Below, piece after piece: positions 14,473 through 23,153 of a DNA stretch of 42,058 nucleotides. The stretch is from Candidatus Liptonbacteria bacterium (GTDB taxonomy: Bacteria > Patescibacteriota > Minisyncoccia > UBA6257 > 2-01-FULL-56-20): NCBI GenBank assembly GCA_023244935.1, contig JAHFLJ010000003.1:1-42058 (forward strand), written 5' to 3'. How positions within the stretch are numbered: position 1 is the first letter of the stretch; the number at the start of each line of letters is the position of its first letter. The notes beneath the pieces are model-generated. The model saw only the letters and a program-made list of their open reading frames with translations. It was not told where the DNA came from and made no database searches. The position numbers and the translations under genes are program-made.

Positions 14473-14573
14473 AACTTATGACTTATTACTAATCACTTAT
14501 AACTTAAAATTTAACCGGTAAAAACAGGAATTTTTGGGTTAGGTTATTAGTCATTAGTTATTAGTGATAAGTG
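14473..14573 (+). repeat. Dispersed AT-rich inverted repeat, copy 2
   Basis: The left arm 14473-14515 (ACTTATGACTTATTACTAATC and on to TTTAACC) pairs imperfectly with the right arm 14538-14573 (GGTTAGGTTATTAGTCATTAG and on to GTGATAAGT). A partial extra unit GGTGATAAGTCATT follows at 14583. It lies between the pilin terminator and the pilB promoter. Confidence 0.75.
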
Positions 14574-14619
14574 GCTCGCATTGGTGATAAGTCATTGCTT
14601 ACTTTTTGTTAAAATTTGT

Positions 14620-14625
14620 TATACT
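14620..14625 (+). promoter_or_regulatory. pilB -10 element, leaderless configuration
   Basis: TATACT at 14620-14625 is followed by the pilB ATG after 8 nt. A possible -35 TTGCTT lies at 14595-14600 with a long 19-nt spacer. The placement right behind the inverted repeat resembles other units in the window. Confidence 0.55.
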
Positions 14626-14633
14626 GGTTATAG

Positions 14634-16349
14634 ATGGGACTTCCAATACCGGCAAATCAATTGAAAGGGAAACTTTTAACGGAAGGGTTAATAACTCCGG
14701 AAAAGTTTGATGCGCTCGAACAAGAGGCCGGTTTAAAAAATCAAAGTTTATTGGACATCCTGGTGTCCGAACACGTTGCCGATAAAAATTATTTAAATCG
14801 ACTCATCGCTGATTTTTTGGGCGTTGAGATTGTCAATTTCAATACAACCCCAATCGACCCGGAAGTTGTTAAACTGATTCCGGAAGAAGTCTCTCGACAG
14901 AGGGAGATTTTGGTTTTTAGTAGAGGCGCGGATGGTTCTTTGAACGTCGCCATGGCCGACCCGAGTGATCTTTCCACAATTACATATTTATCTCAACACC
15001 TTGGAACTAAAATTTCGGTATTTCTGGCCGATCAGCAGGATTTGAATCGCGGCTATACTGTTTACGGTTCGCAGATGACCAGCGACTTCAAGGCAATTAT
15101 CGAAAAAAATATTCAAGATTCTATCCGCGCCCAAACTAAAGGCGGGCAGAAGGAAGAGGCCGAACTTCCAATTGTCGCGGTTGTGGATAACATCATGTCC
15201 TACGCGGTATCCCTGCGCGCCTCGGATGTGCACATTGAGATAATGGAGGACGTGACCATTGTGCGTTATCGCATTGACGGAATCCTTTACGAGATAATGC
15301 GTATCCCTAAATTAGTGCACACCGCGATTGTTGCCCGTATTAAAATTTTATCCGGACTTAAGCTCGACGAGCACTACGAACCGCAAGACGGTCGTTTTAG
15401 ACATTCTGCCGCGAATCAAATGGTGGATGTTCGTGTTTCTATTCTGCCGACTTTCTATGGCGAAAAAATGGTTATGCGCTTGCTCGAAGCTTCCCAGAAA
15501 CCGCTATCTCTTGAGGAGCTGGGGTTTTTGCCGGAAGCCGCTAAAACAATTCGGGATAATTTGAAAAAAACTTACGGAATGATTCTGGCGGCCGGTCCTA
15601 CCGGTGCCGGTAAAACTACAACATTGTACGCGCTTATGAATATTTTGAATAAGCCAAACGTAAATATCGTTACAATTGAGGATCCAATCGAATATAACAT
15701 GCGTTATGTTAATCAAGCGCAGGTAAATGCGCGCGCCGGGGTTACTTTTGCTTCCGGTTTGCGTGCGATTTTGCGACAAGATCCGAACATTATTATGGTC
15801 GGGGAAATCCGCGATAAAGAAACCGCAAACATTGCGGTTCAGTCTGCCTTAACCGGTCACTTATTGCTTTCTTCTATTCACACCAACGATGCCCCAACGA
15901 CTATCCCACGTCTTTTTGATTTGGATGTCCCGCCATTTTTAGTAGGTTCGGTTTTGAACTTGGTTATTGCCCAGCGTCTTGTGCGTCAAGCCTGTAAAAA
16001 TTGTATTTATTCCTACGAGCCGGATGAAGACACTAAGGCCATTGTAAAAAAACAGGTAGAGGAGCTGAATATTCGAGTTCGCGGATATACGCTTCCTAAG
16101 TTATTATATAAAGGCAAGGGATGTAATATTTGTAATAACACCGGATATCGGGGACGACTTGGTATTTATGAAGTTTTTGAGGTAACCGAGAATATTCGAA
16201 AAATACTTGTGTCTCCACAGTTTGATCTGGACGCGCTTCGCGCCAAGGCCGAAGAAGAGGGGATGACGACTATGTTCGAGGACGGATTAAGAAAAGCCGA
16301 GCTGGGGATGACCACAATCGAAGAAGTTTTGAGAGTTATCCGAGAATAG
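14634..16349 (+). CDS. pilB: Type IV pilus extension ATPase PilB (GspE family)
   Basis: 571-aa cytosolic hexameric motor that powers pilus polymerisation. An N-terminal MshEN/T2SSE-N domain (about 1-150) is followed by the ATPase core: an N2 region with DVHIEIMEDVTIVRYRIDG, Walker A GPTGAGKTTTLYA (about 320-332), the Asp box VTIEDPIEY, Walker B-type IIMVGEIRDKETA and the His box LTGHLLLSSIHTNDA. Two CxxC pairs (QACKNCIY and GKGCNICNNTG) form the zinc-binding element typical of PilB/GspE. Length matches the family. It begins a run with pilC and the pseudopilins. No PilT retraction ATPase is seen in the window. Confidence 0.96.
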   Translation: MGLPIPANQLKGKLLTEGLITPEKFDALEQEAGLKNQSLLDILVSEHVADKNYLNRLIADFLGVEIVNFNTTPIDPEVVKLIPEEVSRQREILVFSRGADGSLNVAMADPSDLSTITYLSQHLGTKISVFLADQQDLNRGYTVYGSQMTSDFKAIIEKNIQDSIRAQTKGGQKEEAELPIVAVVDNIMSYAVSLRASDVHIEIMEDVTIVRYRIDGILYEIMRIPKLVHTAIVARIKILSGLKLDEHYEPQDGRFRHSAANQMVDVRVSILPTFYGEKMVMRLLEASQKPLSLEELGFLPEAAKTIRDNLKKTYGMILAAGPTGAGKTTTLYALMNILNKPNVNIVTIEDPIEYNMRYVNQAQVNARAGVTFASGLRAILRQDPNIIMVGEIRDKETANIAVQSALTGHLLLSSIHTNDAPTTIPRLFDLDVPPFLVGSVLNLVIAQRLVRQACKNCIYSYEPDEDTKAIVKKQVEELNIRVRGYTLPKLLYKGKGCNICNNTGYRGRLGIYEVFEVTENIRKILVSPQFDLDALRAKAEEEGMTTMFEDGLRKAELGMTTIEEVLRVIRE

Positions 16350-16490
16350 TTTTGTAATCGAATCTACCGAGACGTTCGCTCGGTCTGACGGAAATAAAGA
16401 AAATGAGGACAAGCAACAAATTTAAAAACAAGTCTCAAATAAAAATTACATGTGCTCGGGTATTTAAGATAGCTAAAATTAAAAACTAGC

Positions 16491-17693
16491 ATGTTATACC
16501 ATTACGTCGCATCCGACGCGGCCGGAAAATTGTATGAATCCGATATCGACGCCCAAAATCTTGATGGTGTATTAAAAAATCTTTCGACCAAGGGACTGCG
16601 TCCGATAAATATTCAATCACTAAAGGACGCTTCCGGAATAATTATATTTAAAGGGAGTATAAATCTGACCGATAAGATATTTTTAACCAAATATTTATCT
16701 TTGATGTTAAAAGTTGGTACTGACCTCCTTTCGGCAATTAATATTTTAATCGCCGATTTTGAAAAACCGGTTATGCGCTCTTTACTTATTGAGGTGCGCG
16801 AAAATTTGATGCGCGGACAGGCATTCAATCAGGTTTTTTCCAGGTATCCCAAGTATTTTTCACCGGTTTTTGTAAATATGGTTAAAGCGGCGGAAGCCTC
16901 CGGTAATCTACAACAAACCTTCGAGGATCTTAGTATCTCTCTCCAGCGGGACGGTGAACTTCAAAGTAGAGTTCGCGGAGCTTTAATCTATCCGATAATT
17001 ATTTTAGTGGCTTCGGTCTCCGTGTTTGTTTTTCTTTCAACTTTTGCGATTCCAAAAATCTCCGCGGTTTTCCGAGAAGGAGGTATTAAAGTTCCCGGAT
17101 TCTCCAAAATAGTTTTTGCGGTAGGAGACTTTATTAACACCAATATTATTTCACTGGGCATAGGGGTTTTTATTTTCGCTTTAGCTTTTTGGATATTTTT
17201 CTTTAAAACACAAGTCGGGCGTCAAATTATGGATAATTTTCTTTCCAATCTACCGGTCGTCAGAAATCTATACAGGGATATTGCCATACAACGTTTTGCT
17301 TCTACCTTCAGTTCGCTGATGAAAGCCGGTTTGCCGATTATCCAAGCCACACATATTACCGCAGACGTAGTTGTGAACAAGCGTTTCAGAGACTCTTTGT
17401 ATCGCATAGCCGATGAAGGGTTGGCAAAAGGAATAACTATTGGTGATGCCTTCAGAAGAGAGCCGGTATTCCCTAGGGTGGTTACAAACCTAATCGCGAT
17501 TTCCGAAAAAGCCGGTCACTTGGAAGAGCTGTTGGATACTCTTGCGGATTTCTATACCTCTAGAATTGATTCCAGCGTCAAAATATTAATCAGTGTTTTG
17601 GAGCCAGTTCTTCTTCTGGGCATGGGAGGCATGGTTGGTTTAATCGCTGTTTCGATTATCGTTCCGATTTATCAGCTTACTTCCACTTTCTAA
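16491..17693 (+). CDS. pilC: Type IV pilus inner-membrane platform protein PilC
   Basis: 400-aa GspF/PilC-family platform protein that anchors PilB and receives pilins. It has a short N-terminal cytoplasmic region (LYHYVASDAAGKLYESDIDAQN) and two T2SF domains (about 70-190 and 275-395). Each T2SF domain has the motif for helix packing and a membrane segment, with a third hydrophobic segment in the middle (about 215-240). The diagnostic stretches VKAAEASGNLQQTFEDLS and ISEKAGHLEELLDTLADFY are present. The 141-nt spacer after pilB holds a small ACCGAG/CTCGGT hairpin (16366-16384) and no ribosome binding site. Confidence 0.95.
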   Translation: MLYHYVASDAAGKLYESDIDAQNLDGVLKNLSTKGLRPINIQSLKDASGIIIFKGSINLTDKIFLTKYLSLMLKVGTDLLSAINILIADFEKPVMRSLLIEVRENLMRGQAFNQVFSRYPKYFSPVFVNMVKAAEASGNLQQTFEDLSISLQRDGELQSRVRGALIYPIIILVASVSVFVFLSTFAIPKISAVFREGGIKVPGFSKIVFAVGDFINTNIISLGIGVFIFALAFWIFFFKTQVGRQIMDNFLSNLPVVRNLYRDIAIQRFASTFSSLMKAGLPIIQATHITADVVVNKRFRDSLYRIADEGLAKGITIGDAFRREPVFPRVVTNLIAISEKAGHLEELLDTLADFYTSRIDSSVKILISVLEPVLLLGMGGMVGLIAVSIIVPIYQLTSTF

Positions 17694-17737
17694 AATTAAA
17701 AAACGTCGATTTGCTTCGCGGGTAAAAATTCCAGCAT

Positions 17738-18235
17738 ATGCGTATAAACATATTTAAAACTAAGAAAAACAAAAGAACCGGATTCACGCTGGTTGAATTG
17801 ATTTTAGTTATTGCCTTAATGGTCGTTATTATTTTAATTTCCGTATTAAGTCTCGGAGGCAGAAAAGGAAAGACCGAATTGGACGGCATTACCAAGCAAA
17901 TCGTTGGACAACTGCGCGAGGCCCAAAGTAAGTCCGCGTCCCAAGTTAATAGCACAACCTGGGGGGTCAGGATTGACAACGCGACCAGCGGAGCATTTTT
18001 TGGAACGTTTAGTAGCTCAACCTATACCACCACAACAAAAACAAGCTATACCCGCCTTCCGAGAAATATCAGCTACGTGACCTCCACATTGCCAGTCGGA
18101 GCTTATCGCGAGATATTTTTTACGCAGATAAGTGGCGCTCCCTCAACCACCACCATTATTTCGCTTCAATTAACCGACACTCCAAATGTTTCCACCACAA
18201 TAAGCGTAGGGTTGGGGGGAGTAATCGGCTACTAA
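17738..18235 (+). CDS. Minor pseudopilin, GspH/FimT-like
   Basis: 165-aa protein with a Lys-rich leader ending in KRTG, then FTLVELILVIALMVVIILISV. It has the prepilin cleavage site and Glu at mature position 5. The N-terminal helix is followed by GLN/ARG-rich helix content (IVGQLREAQSKSASQVN) and a beta-rich C-terminal domain with Thr-rich strands, typical of GspH/FimT minor pilins that initiate fibre assembly. It lies 44 nt after pilC in the same direction and belongs to the same cluster. Confidence 0.85.
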   Translation: MRINIFKTKKNKRTGFTLVELILVIALMVVIILISVLSLGGRKGKTELDGITKQIVGQLREAQSKSASQVNSTTWGVRIDNATSGAFFGTFSSSTYTTTTKTSYTRLPRNISYVTSTLPVGAYREIFFTQISGAPSTTTIISLQLTDTPNVSTTISVGLGGVIGY

Positions 18236-18270
18236 ACATTGAACTGTTGTGATAAAATAATATCAGGAAG

Positions 18271-19512
18271 ATGATCCTGCCAAGAAAATCAGGCCAGTCT
18301 TTGATAGAAATACTCGTAGCTATAGGTGTCGGGGTTATTATGCTTGTCGGCGCAGTTACCGCGCTGGTTCCGGCAATAAAAAGTTTGTCGGACATAAGCA
18401 GAACCCAAGGTTCAGCCTCAGCGTCTAAGGAACTATTGGATAACGTCAGAATTTTTGCGGAGAGTAATTGGCATAACATAGATACTCTTTCAACCTCCCA
18501 GAAATACTTTTTGAATACCGCAACCTCAACTTTCGCTGTAGCCACCGGAACGGAAACGGTAATCTCCGATGGGATTACTTCCGGATTAGTTGGATATTGG
18601 AAGCTGGATGATAATTTAGGCACATCGGTCATGGATTTTTCAGGCAACGGGAATAGCGGTTCGAAAGCTGGCAACCCAACGGCTACGAGCAGTTGCTGGG
18701 CAGGCGGTTGCTATTTATTCAATGGCGCCGGTGATTATATTGACATCGGCAACAATACAATTCTTGGAAGCAGTGCTTTTACTTTGTCGGCATGGATAAA
18801 CCCCACTGCAATAAATAAATACTCCGCTGCGCTTATGATCGGAAATAGTGCTGCCGGGCAATCGGCATACATCGGAACTATTGCCACGGCCCAGGTCGGC
18901 ACTTCAAACTCAATCGGTGGCGGTTTTTACGGTATAAATTACGGGTCAGGAGTTACATCTGCAAATAAGTGGGTTCATGTCGCTATGACTTTTTCCGGGG
19001 GAGCAGATGGCAGTGCGAACATTTATATTGATGGAGAAAATAAATTAACGGCAACTTCGACTCCAAACCTTGGGTCGGCAACTAGACGAATTGGAAGAAT
19101 CGGGACGGATACTATATATGACTTTCCAGGAAAAATCGATGATGTCCGTATTTATAACCGAGCGCTTGCGCCGGCTGAAATCAATACAATCTATCGCGCA
19201 GATCTTTTTACCAGGAATTTTCAGGTAGCGGATGTTTATAGAGACGAAAACAATTCTGATAAAATAATTACAGGGACAGGGGGAACTTTGGATCCGTCAA
19301 CCAAACGAATTACAATTGAATATGGTTGGCCAGGTAGCCAGCTCAAAACTTTTTCGGCATATTTAACCAGATATAGAAATAAATCTTTTGTTCAGACTAG
19401 TTGGCAAGCCGGCGCAAGTAGCACCTATACTTCGACCACGGCCAATTGGTTTACGACATCAAGCGGAGTTAGTTATTCGACATCAACCGGAATAAGAATT
19501 GAAGGATTATGA
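18271..19512 (+). CDS. Pilin-like protein with nested LamG/ConA-like domain
   Basis: 413 aa. A short leader MILPRKSG precedes QSLIEILVAIGVGVIMLVGA, a pseudopilin N terminus with Glu at mature position 5. After a pilin-type stretch (about 45-103) comes a LamG/concanavalin-type jelly-roll module (about 104-309). It starts LVGYWKLDDN and DFSGNGNSG, continues with FTLSAWINP and KWVHVAMTFSGG, and ends KIDDVRIYNRALAPAEI. The pilin part then resumes (RNFQVADVYRD, DPSTKRITIEYGWPG). The lectin-like domain thus appears inserted inside a pseudopilin. A role in surface or host-polysaccharide binding at the pilus tip is inference. A near Shine-Dalgarno AGGAAG precedes the ATG. It overlaps the next gene by ATGA. 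Confidence 0.85.
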   Translation: MILPRKSGQSLIEILVAIGVGVIMLVGAVTALVPAIKSLSDISRTQGSASASKELLDNVRIFAESNWHNIDTLSTSQKYFLNTATSTFAVATGTETVISDGITSGLVGYWKLDDNLGTSVMDFSGNGNSGSKAGNPTATSSCWAGGCYLFNGAGDYIDIGNNTILGSSAFTLSAWINPTAINKYSAALMIGNSAAGQSAYIGTIATAQVGTSNSIGGGFYGINYGSGVTSANKWVHVAMTFSGGADGSANIYIDGENKLTATSTPNLGSATRRIGRIGTDTIYDFPGKIDDVRIYNRALAPAEINTIYRADLFTRNFQVADVYRDENNSDKIITGTGGTLDPSTKRITIEYGWPGSQLKTFSAYLTRYRNKSFVQTSWQAGASSTYTSTTANWFTTSSGVSYSTSTGIRIEGL

Positions 19513-20399
19513 TAAACAACATTAAAAAATTATGGTATATGTTGCCGATGGGCTTAATTTTAGGGATTGCCTTTTTATTATTCGGCAAGGATTTAAATAT
19601 TTTGAAAATGGCGCGTGCGGCGACTAATATCAGCTCCAACGTTACCGAACACTGGGCCTGGAACGATGTTGTCGGTTGGTTAGATTTTTATAACACGTTG
19701 AATGTAAATGTTAATCCAGTGCAACTTACAGGGTACGCAAGTTCTTCTATTGGGGACGTCTCACTTGATTGCGCGACAACTCGCGCAGGAAATGTTTGCT
19801 CCGGAGCAAATGACAACTACAAAGTAATTAACGACGGCAGTGGATATCTCTCCGGTTGGGCTTGGAATGATAACTACGGCTGGGTTAGTTTCTGTGGAGG
19901 AGGGGGTGCGGATCCTAACTGCCCCGGGAGTACGGCATATCAGGTTTCAATAAATCCGAATACCGGTCTATTCAGCGGTTATGCTTGGAATGATGTTATT
20001 GGTTGGATAAGTTTTAACTGCGCGGACATTGGAGTTTGTGGGACTTCGGATTATAAAGTCTTAACTTCCTGGGTTGCTTCTTCAACAGCCGCAGTTATTG
20101 AGTCGGCAACTTTCGATACCGGAGTCAGTGGCGGAGCGCAAATCAACTCTTTTTATTGGGAGGGTGATCCGGGGACGAATACCGCGGTGTATTTTCAGTT
20201 TGCAATAAGTAATTCTACCAGCGGTCCATGGAATTATTTCGGGAATTACGAAGCGAACGAAGGGTTGCCAAGGACCAAAGTAAATTTTATTTTACATAAT
20301 AATATGCGTTATTTCCGCTATAAAATAACTTTAGTTTCCGACCAAGGGCAACAAAGCACTCCGGTTATTAGAAAGGTGGTGATAGATTGGAGTCCGTAG
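19509..20399 (+). CDS. Secreted surface protein with WAWND-GW repeats
   Basis: 296 aa. Residues 12-37 form a signal peptide or anchor (MLPMGLILGIAFLLFG followed by a MARAA-type junction). Three imperfect repeats follow, each with the core WAWNDxxGWxxF: EHWAWNDVVGWLDF, SGWAWNDNYGWVSF and SGYAWNDVIGWISF. Cys residues flank the second and third. The C-terminal 110 residues look like a beta-sandwich (YFQFAISNSTSGPWNYFG). Its gene is embedded in the pilus cluster and translationally coupled to the LamG-containing pseudopilin, so both may be exposed on the pilus or cell surface. The repeat family is known to me only from uncharacterised CPR proteins. Confidence 0.75.
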   Translation: MINNIKKLWYMLPMGLILGIAFLLFGKDLNILKMARAATNISSNVTEHWAWNDVVGWLDFYNTLNVNVNPVQLTGYASSSIGDVSLDCATTRAGNVCSGANDNYKVINDGSGYLSGWAWNDNYGWVSFCGGGGADPNCPGSTAYQVSINPNTGLFSGYAWNDVIGWISFNCADIGVCGTSDYKVLTSWVASSTAAVIESATFDTGVSGGAQINSFYWEGDPGTNTAVYFQFAISNSTSGPWNYFGNYEANEGLPRTKVNFILHNNMRYFRYKITLVSDQGQQSTPVIRKVVIDWSP

Positions 20400-20411
20400 A
20401 CAACAAAATTC

Positions 20412-20520
20412 AACTAATAACTTATGACTTATAATTTTAAACAATCAATAAAAAGCAAAAACAATTCAAAAATGAGTTTGTTTTGTTTTGGTGATGAGTC
20501 ATTAGTGATCAGTGATAAGT
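20412..20520 (+). repeat. Dispersed AT-rich inverted repeat, copy 3, inside the pilus operon
   Basis: The left arm AACTAATAACTTATGACTTA (from 20412) and right arm words GGTGATGAGTCATTAGTGATC and AGTGATAAGT (to 20520) belong to the same repeat family as at 733, 14473, 25034 and 38507. A short GGCGCTTCGCGCC palindrome follows at about 20523. The repeat covers every plausible start codon of the downstream pilin-like gene. Confidence 0.75.
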
Positions 20521-20942
20521 CCGGCGCTTCGCGCCGTGGCCAAGCCGCGTTGTCGCTGGTATTTTTAATCGGGGGAATTGCGCTTTTGGTTTCAGTTACC
20601 ATAGCGGTAATCGCTATCAGTTTTTTGAATTCTACTTTTGCTTTTCAATCCGCAAATCGCGCCTATGCCAATGCCACTTCCGGAGCGCAAGACGCGCTTT
20701 TGAAACTTGCCCGCGATGATTCATTTTCGGATTTAACCGGATATCAAGTTCCTTATGTCATCGGAGGCTGTCTTTCTAATTGTGCTTTTGTCACAGTTAA
20801 CCAGGTTGACCCCAGTAAACAAGTGGAGATTATTTCCACAGCGACAGTTTTCGCTTCTACGCGTAAGATTAAGGTGGTAGTCGCGATAGATCCAAATAAT
20901 GGAGAAGTATCGGTTTCCTCATGGACTAATCTTGAATTGTAA
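20424..20942 (+). CDS. PilX/GspK-like minor pilin, start inside a repeat
   Basis: 172 aa as drawn. The functional core starts at RRGQAALSLVFLIGGIALLV, a pseudopilin N terminus whose mature residue 5 is Ser instead of Glu, as in GspK-type tip proteins. A globular part with a Cys pair (GGCLSNCAF) follows. The first 35-40 residues are translated from the dispersed inverted repeat, so the start is uncertain. ATG 20424 gives a long leader, ATG 20472 an intermediate one, and GTG 20505 a 12-residue leader that would best fit a prepilin. The gene is 24 nt behind the WAWND gene and 2 nt before pilMN, so it belongs to the pilus operon. Confidence 0.8.
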   Translation: MTYNFKQSIKSKNNSKMSLFCFGDESLVISDKSGASRRGQAALSLVFLIGGIALLVSVTIAVIAISFLNSTFAFQSANRAYANATSGAQDALLKLARDDSFSDLTGYQVPYVIGGCLSNCAFVTVNQVDPSKQVEIISTATVFASTRKIKVVVAIDPNNGEVSVSSWTNLEL

Positions 20943-20944
20943 AA

Positions 20945-22459
20945 ATGAAAATTAATATATTAAACAAGCTCCTCTCGGTAATAAAGGCAACGCCTACTAT
21001 TGGTGGCTTGGAGATTTCCGATTCATTTTTGCGGTTTTCCGTTTGGGACGGAGTGCAGTGGCTAACCACTGCGCTTCGGCTTCCTCCGGGCATAGTTGTC
21101 GGGGGACAGATTAAAGATCGCAAGAACTTCGTAGAGGCACTTAAGATGTTCCATAAACAAATTATGGGTAATAGGATGAGTAAATCTCGTGTTAGCGTGG
21201 TTGTTTCACTTAGCTCCATCGGAATATATACTCAAGTTTTCACTCTGCCGTTCATGGAAGGAGAAAGTCTTGATAAGGCTGTTCAGCTGAATATCCAGAT
21301 GATATCTCCACTGGACTTTGCAACTGCGTATTCCGGATGGCAGTTTGCCCACCGCGACGCCGACAATCTCAGAATAGAAATTTTAAGCGCGTTTATAAAC
21401 CGTAAAATTATTGATGATTTTTCGACATCTCTCAAAGAAGCTGGCTTTATTCCGGTTGCAGTGGAATCTCGCGCCCTCTCTCTTGTCAGATTAATTAAGG
21501 ATGCTGTTGCCGACATCGACAAAGAAAAATCACATATTATTTTGAGCGTGGATAGTAGCGGTGTGGATGTTATGATCTCCAGATATGGAGAATTACATTT
21601 TGATTATTTCAATTCCTGGAGAGATATTCAGGGAGACGATCGGGAGGTGACTTTTGATGCATTTAACGGCGCAGTGATAAGAAATCTTCATCAAGTCATA
21701 AATTATTATAGTTCGCATTGGCAAGATCCGCTTTCGGAAATACTTTATTTATCTCCGGTTTTTCAAGACCAGATAAAAAAAACCATCGAGGAAAATTTTG
21801 GGATTTCGGCAAAAGAATTAAATATTAACTCGCAGTCTCCGATAAGTTCCGACTGGTTTGTTTCTTTGGGGTCTGCAATGCGGGGAATGAGTTCTAGAAG
21901 AAATGACACCGAAATAAGTTTGCTTGGAATCGACGCTCAGGACGAGTTTCAGCAGGAGCAAGTTGTAGCCTTTCTACGTTTTTGGAGATCGCTTTTGCCG
22001 GCTTCGCTTTTAGTTCTACTGCTATCGGTTATCGCGGTTAACTACGTTCTTGATGATATTAACACCTCGCTTGCCGAGAAACTTTCCAGACTGGCTAGCC
22101 CGGAGCAAGTTAAAGAAATGTCTCTGATTGAAACCGAGGCAACAAATTTCAACCGTTTAGTCGGATTACTTTCATCCTTGGACTCCATCCCGCCGAAGAC
22201 AGTTGTAATAAAGAATATTTCCGAAATCGCCGATAAGAATCAAATTACGATTACGCGAATTTATAATCAAGCAAACAATGTGCCATATAAATTAACCGGA
22301 CAAGCGCGTAGTCAAGATGAGCTTATAGCTTTTAAAAAGGATCTCGATTCCAATCCGGTACTGATTAATGTGGTTTTGCCTTTGTCTAATATCAAGGCAA
22401 ACTCTCAGGGCGTTGATTTTTCGCTAACTTTTGACTTTAACTCCGCAAACGCTAAGTAA
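20945..22459 (+). CDS. Fused PilM-PilN type IV pilus alignment protein
   Basis: 504 aa. Residues 1 to about 330 match the actin-like PilM fold (IGGLEISDSFLRFSVW at the start; VAVESRALSLVRLI; HIILSVDSSGVDVMI). They are followed by a membrane helix at about 340-362 (SLLPASLLVLLLSVIAVNYV) and a periplasmic-type coiled and ferredoxin-like region (SSLDSIPPKTVVIKNISEIA...) that corresponds to PilN. In most bacteria these are two proteins held together by the PilN N-terminal peptide that docks on PilM; here they are one chain. No separate PilO or PilP gene is visible. Its last 55 nt overlap the 3' end of pth on the opposite strand. Confidence 0.87.
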   Translation: MKINILNKLLSVIKATPTIGGLEISDSFLRFSVWDGVQWLTTALRLPPGIVVGGQIKDRKNFVEALKMFHKQIMGNRMSKSRVSVVVSLSSIGIYTQVFTLPFMEGESLDKAVQLNIQMISPLDFATAYSGWQFAHRDADNLRIEILSAFINRKIIDDFSTSLKEAGFIPVAVESRALSLVRLIKDAVADIDKEKSHIILSVDSSGVDVMISRYGELHFDYFNSWRDIQGDDREVTFDAFNGAVIRNLHQVINYYSSHWQDPLSEILYLSPVFQDQIKKTIEENFGISAKELNINSQSPISSDWFVSLGSAMRGMSSRRNDTEISLLGIDAQDEFQQEQVVAFLRFWRSLLPASLLVLLLSVIAVNYVLDDINTSLAEKLSRLASPEQVKEMSLIETEATNFNRLVGLLSSLDSIPPKTVVIKNISEIADKNQITITRIYNQANNVPYKLTGQARSQDELIAFKKDLDSNPVLINVVLPLSNIKANSQGVDFSLTFDFNSANAK

Positions 22460-22968
22460 AGTTTTTCTAAATCAGTTTTTTTTATTTTTTTTAGGACAAA
22501 ATCTTCCGCCTTTTTTCGGACAACTTCATCCGGATTCCTTATTCCTATTCTTACCCTTAAAAAGTTTTTAGTTTTTAAACATTCGATAATCGAAGACACT
22601 CCATTGTGACCGGCCGGTCCGGCGCCACGCGCTGTTTTTATTTCTCCAATTGGCAAGTCGCTGTCGTCGTGTATAATTACAAGGTCGTTTATCTCTCCTT
22701 TAAAAAATTTCAAAGCCTCGCGAACAGCTTTTCCTGAAAGATTCATAAACGTATTTGGAAACACTAAAATATATCTTTTATCGCCATCGATTAGGTCAAA
22801 ATAGTCAAAATTCTCGCCTCTTCCGGTTTTTAAAATGGAGCCTTCGCCTTCCAGCTCATTTTTTAGGTAACCTAGGGCCAGCCAGCCGGCATTATGGTAG
22901 GTGGTTTTGTATTCCCTTCCTGGATTCCCAAGACCAATAATAATCAGTTTTTGCTCCATATCATTCAA
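22405..22968 (-). CDS. pth: Peptidyl-tRNA hydrolase
   Basis: 187-aa enzyme that releases peptides from stalled peptidyl-tRNA. Motifs: LIIIGLGNPGREY with Asn15, TYHNAGW with catalytic His25 and Asn26, FPNTFMNLSGKAV, IIHDDSDLPIGEI with the conserved Asp, and GPAGHNGVSSI. Length fits the bacterial Pth family. Two start codons are close together (22968 and 22959); neither has a good ribosome binding site, and the shorter form would begin MEQKLIIIG. It is convergent with pilMN, overlapping by 55 nt in the tails, with stop TGA. Confidence 0.95.
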   Translation of the reverse strand: MNDMEQKLIIIGLGNPGREYKTTYHNAGWLALGYLKNELEGEGSILKTGRGENFDYFDLIDGDKRYILVFPNTFMNLSGKAVREALKFFKGEINDLVIIHDDSDLPIGEIKTARGAGPAGHNGVSSIIECLKTKNFLRVRIGIRNPDEVVRKKAEDFVLKKIKKTDLEKLYLAFAELKSKVSEKSTP

Positions 22969-23153
22969 TAATAAACTAAAAATCGGCCATTAAAAAGAGC
23001 CATATTTTTTCCTTCTTCCGCTAGCAAGCCCTTTAATTCTGCGGGGCCAGCTTCGGCAGGTTCAGACGAGGCGAGTATGACGGAGGTACTTTTAGCGTTT
23101 TTCCAATATCTTTTTCCACTCGCAACCCCATAAAACCCAATTATCGAGCCTCC

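Noticed and set aside
18156-18674. 172-codon minus-strand ORF opposite the pseudopilins, and similar antisense frames in tkt, pgk and dnaE
   Set aside because: They are antisense shadows of confident genes, with no motifs and biased composition typical of complementary reading.
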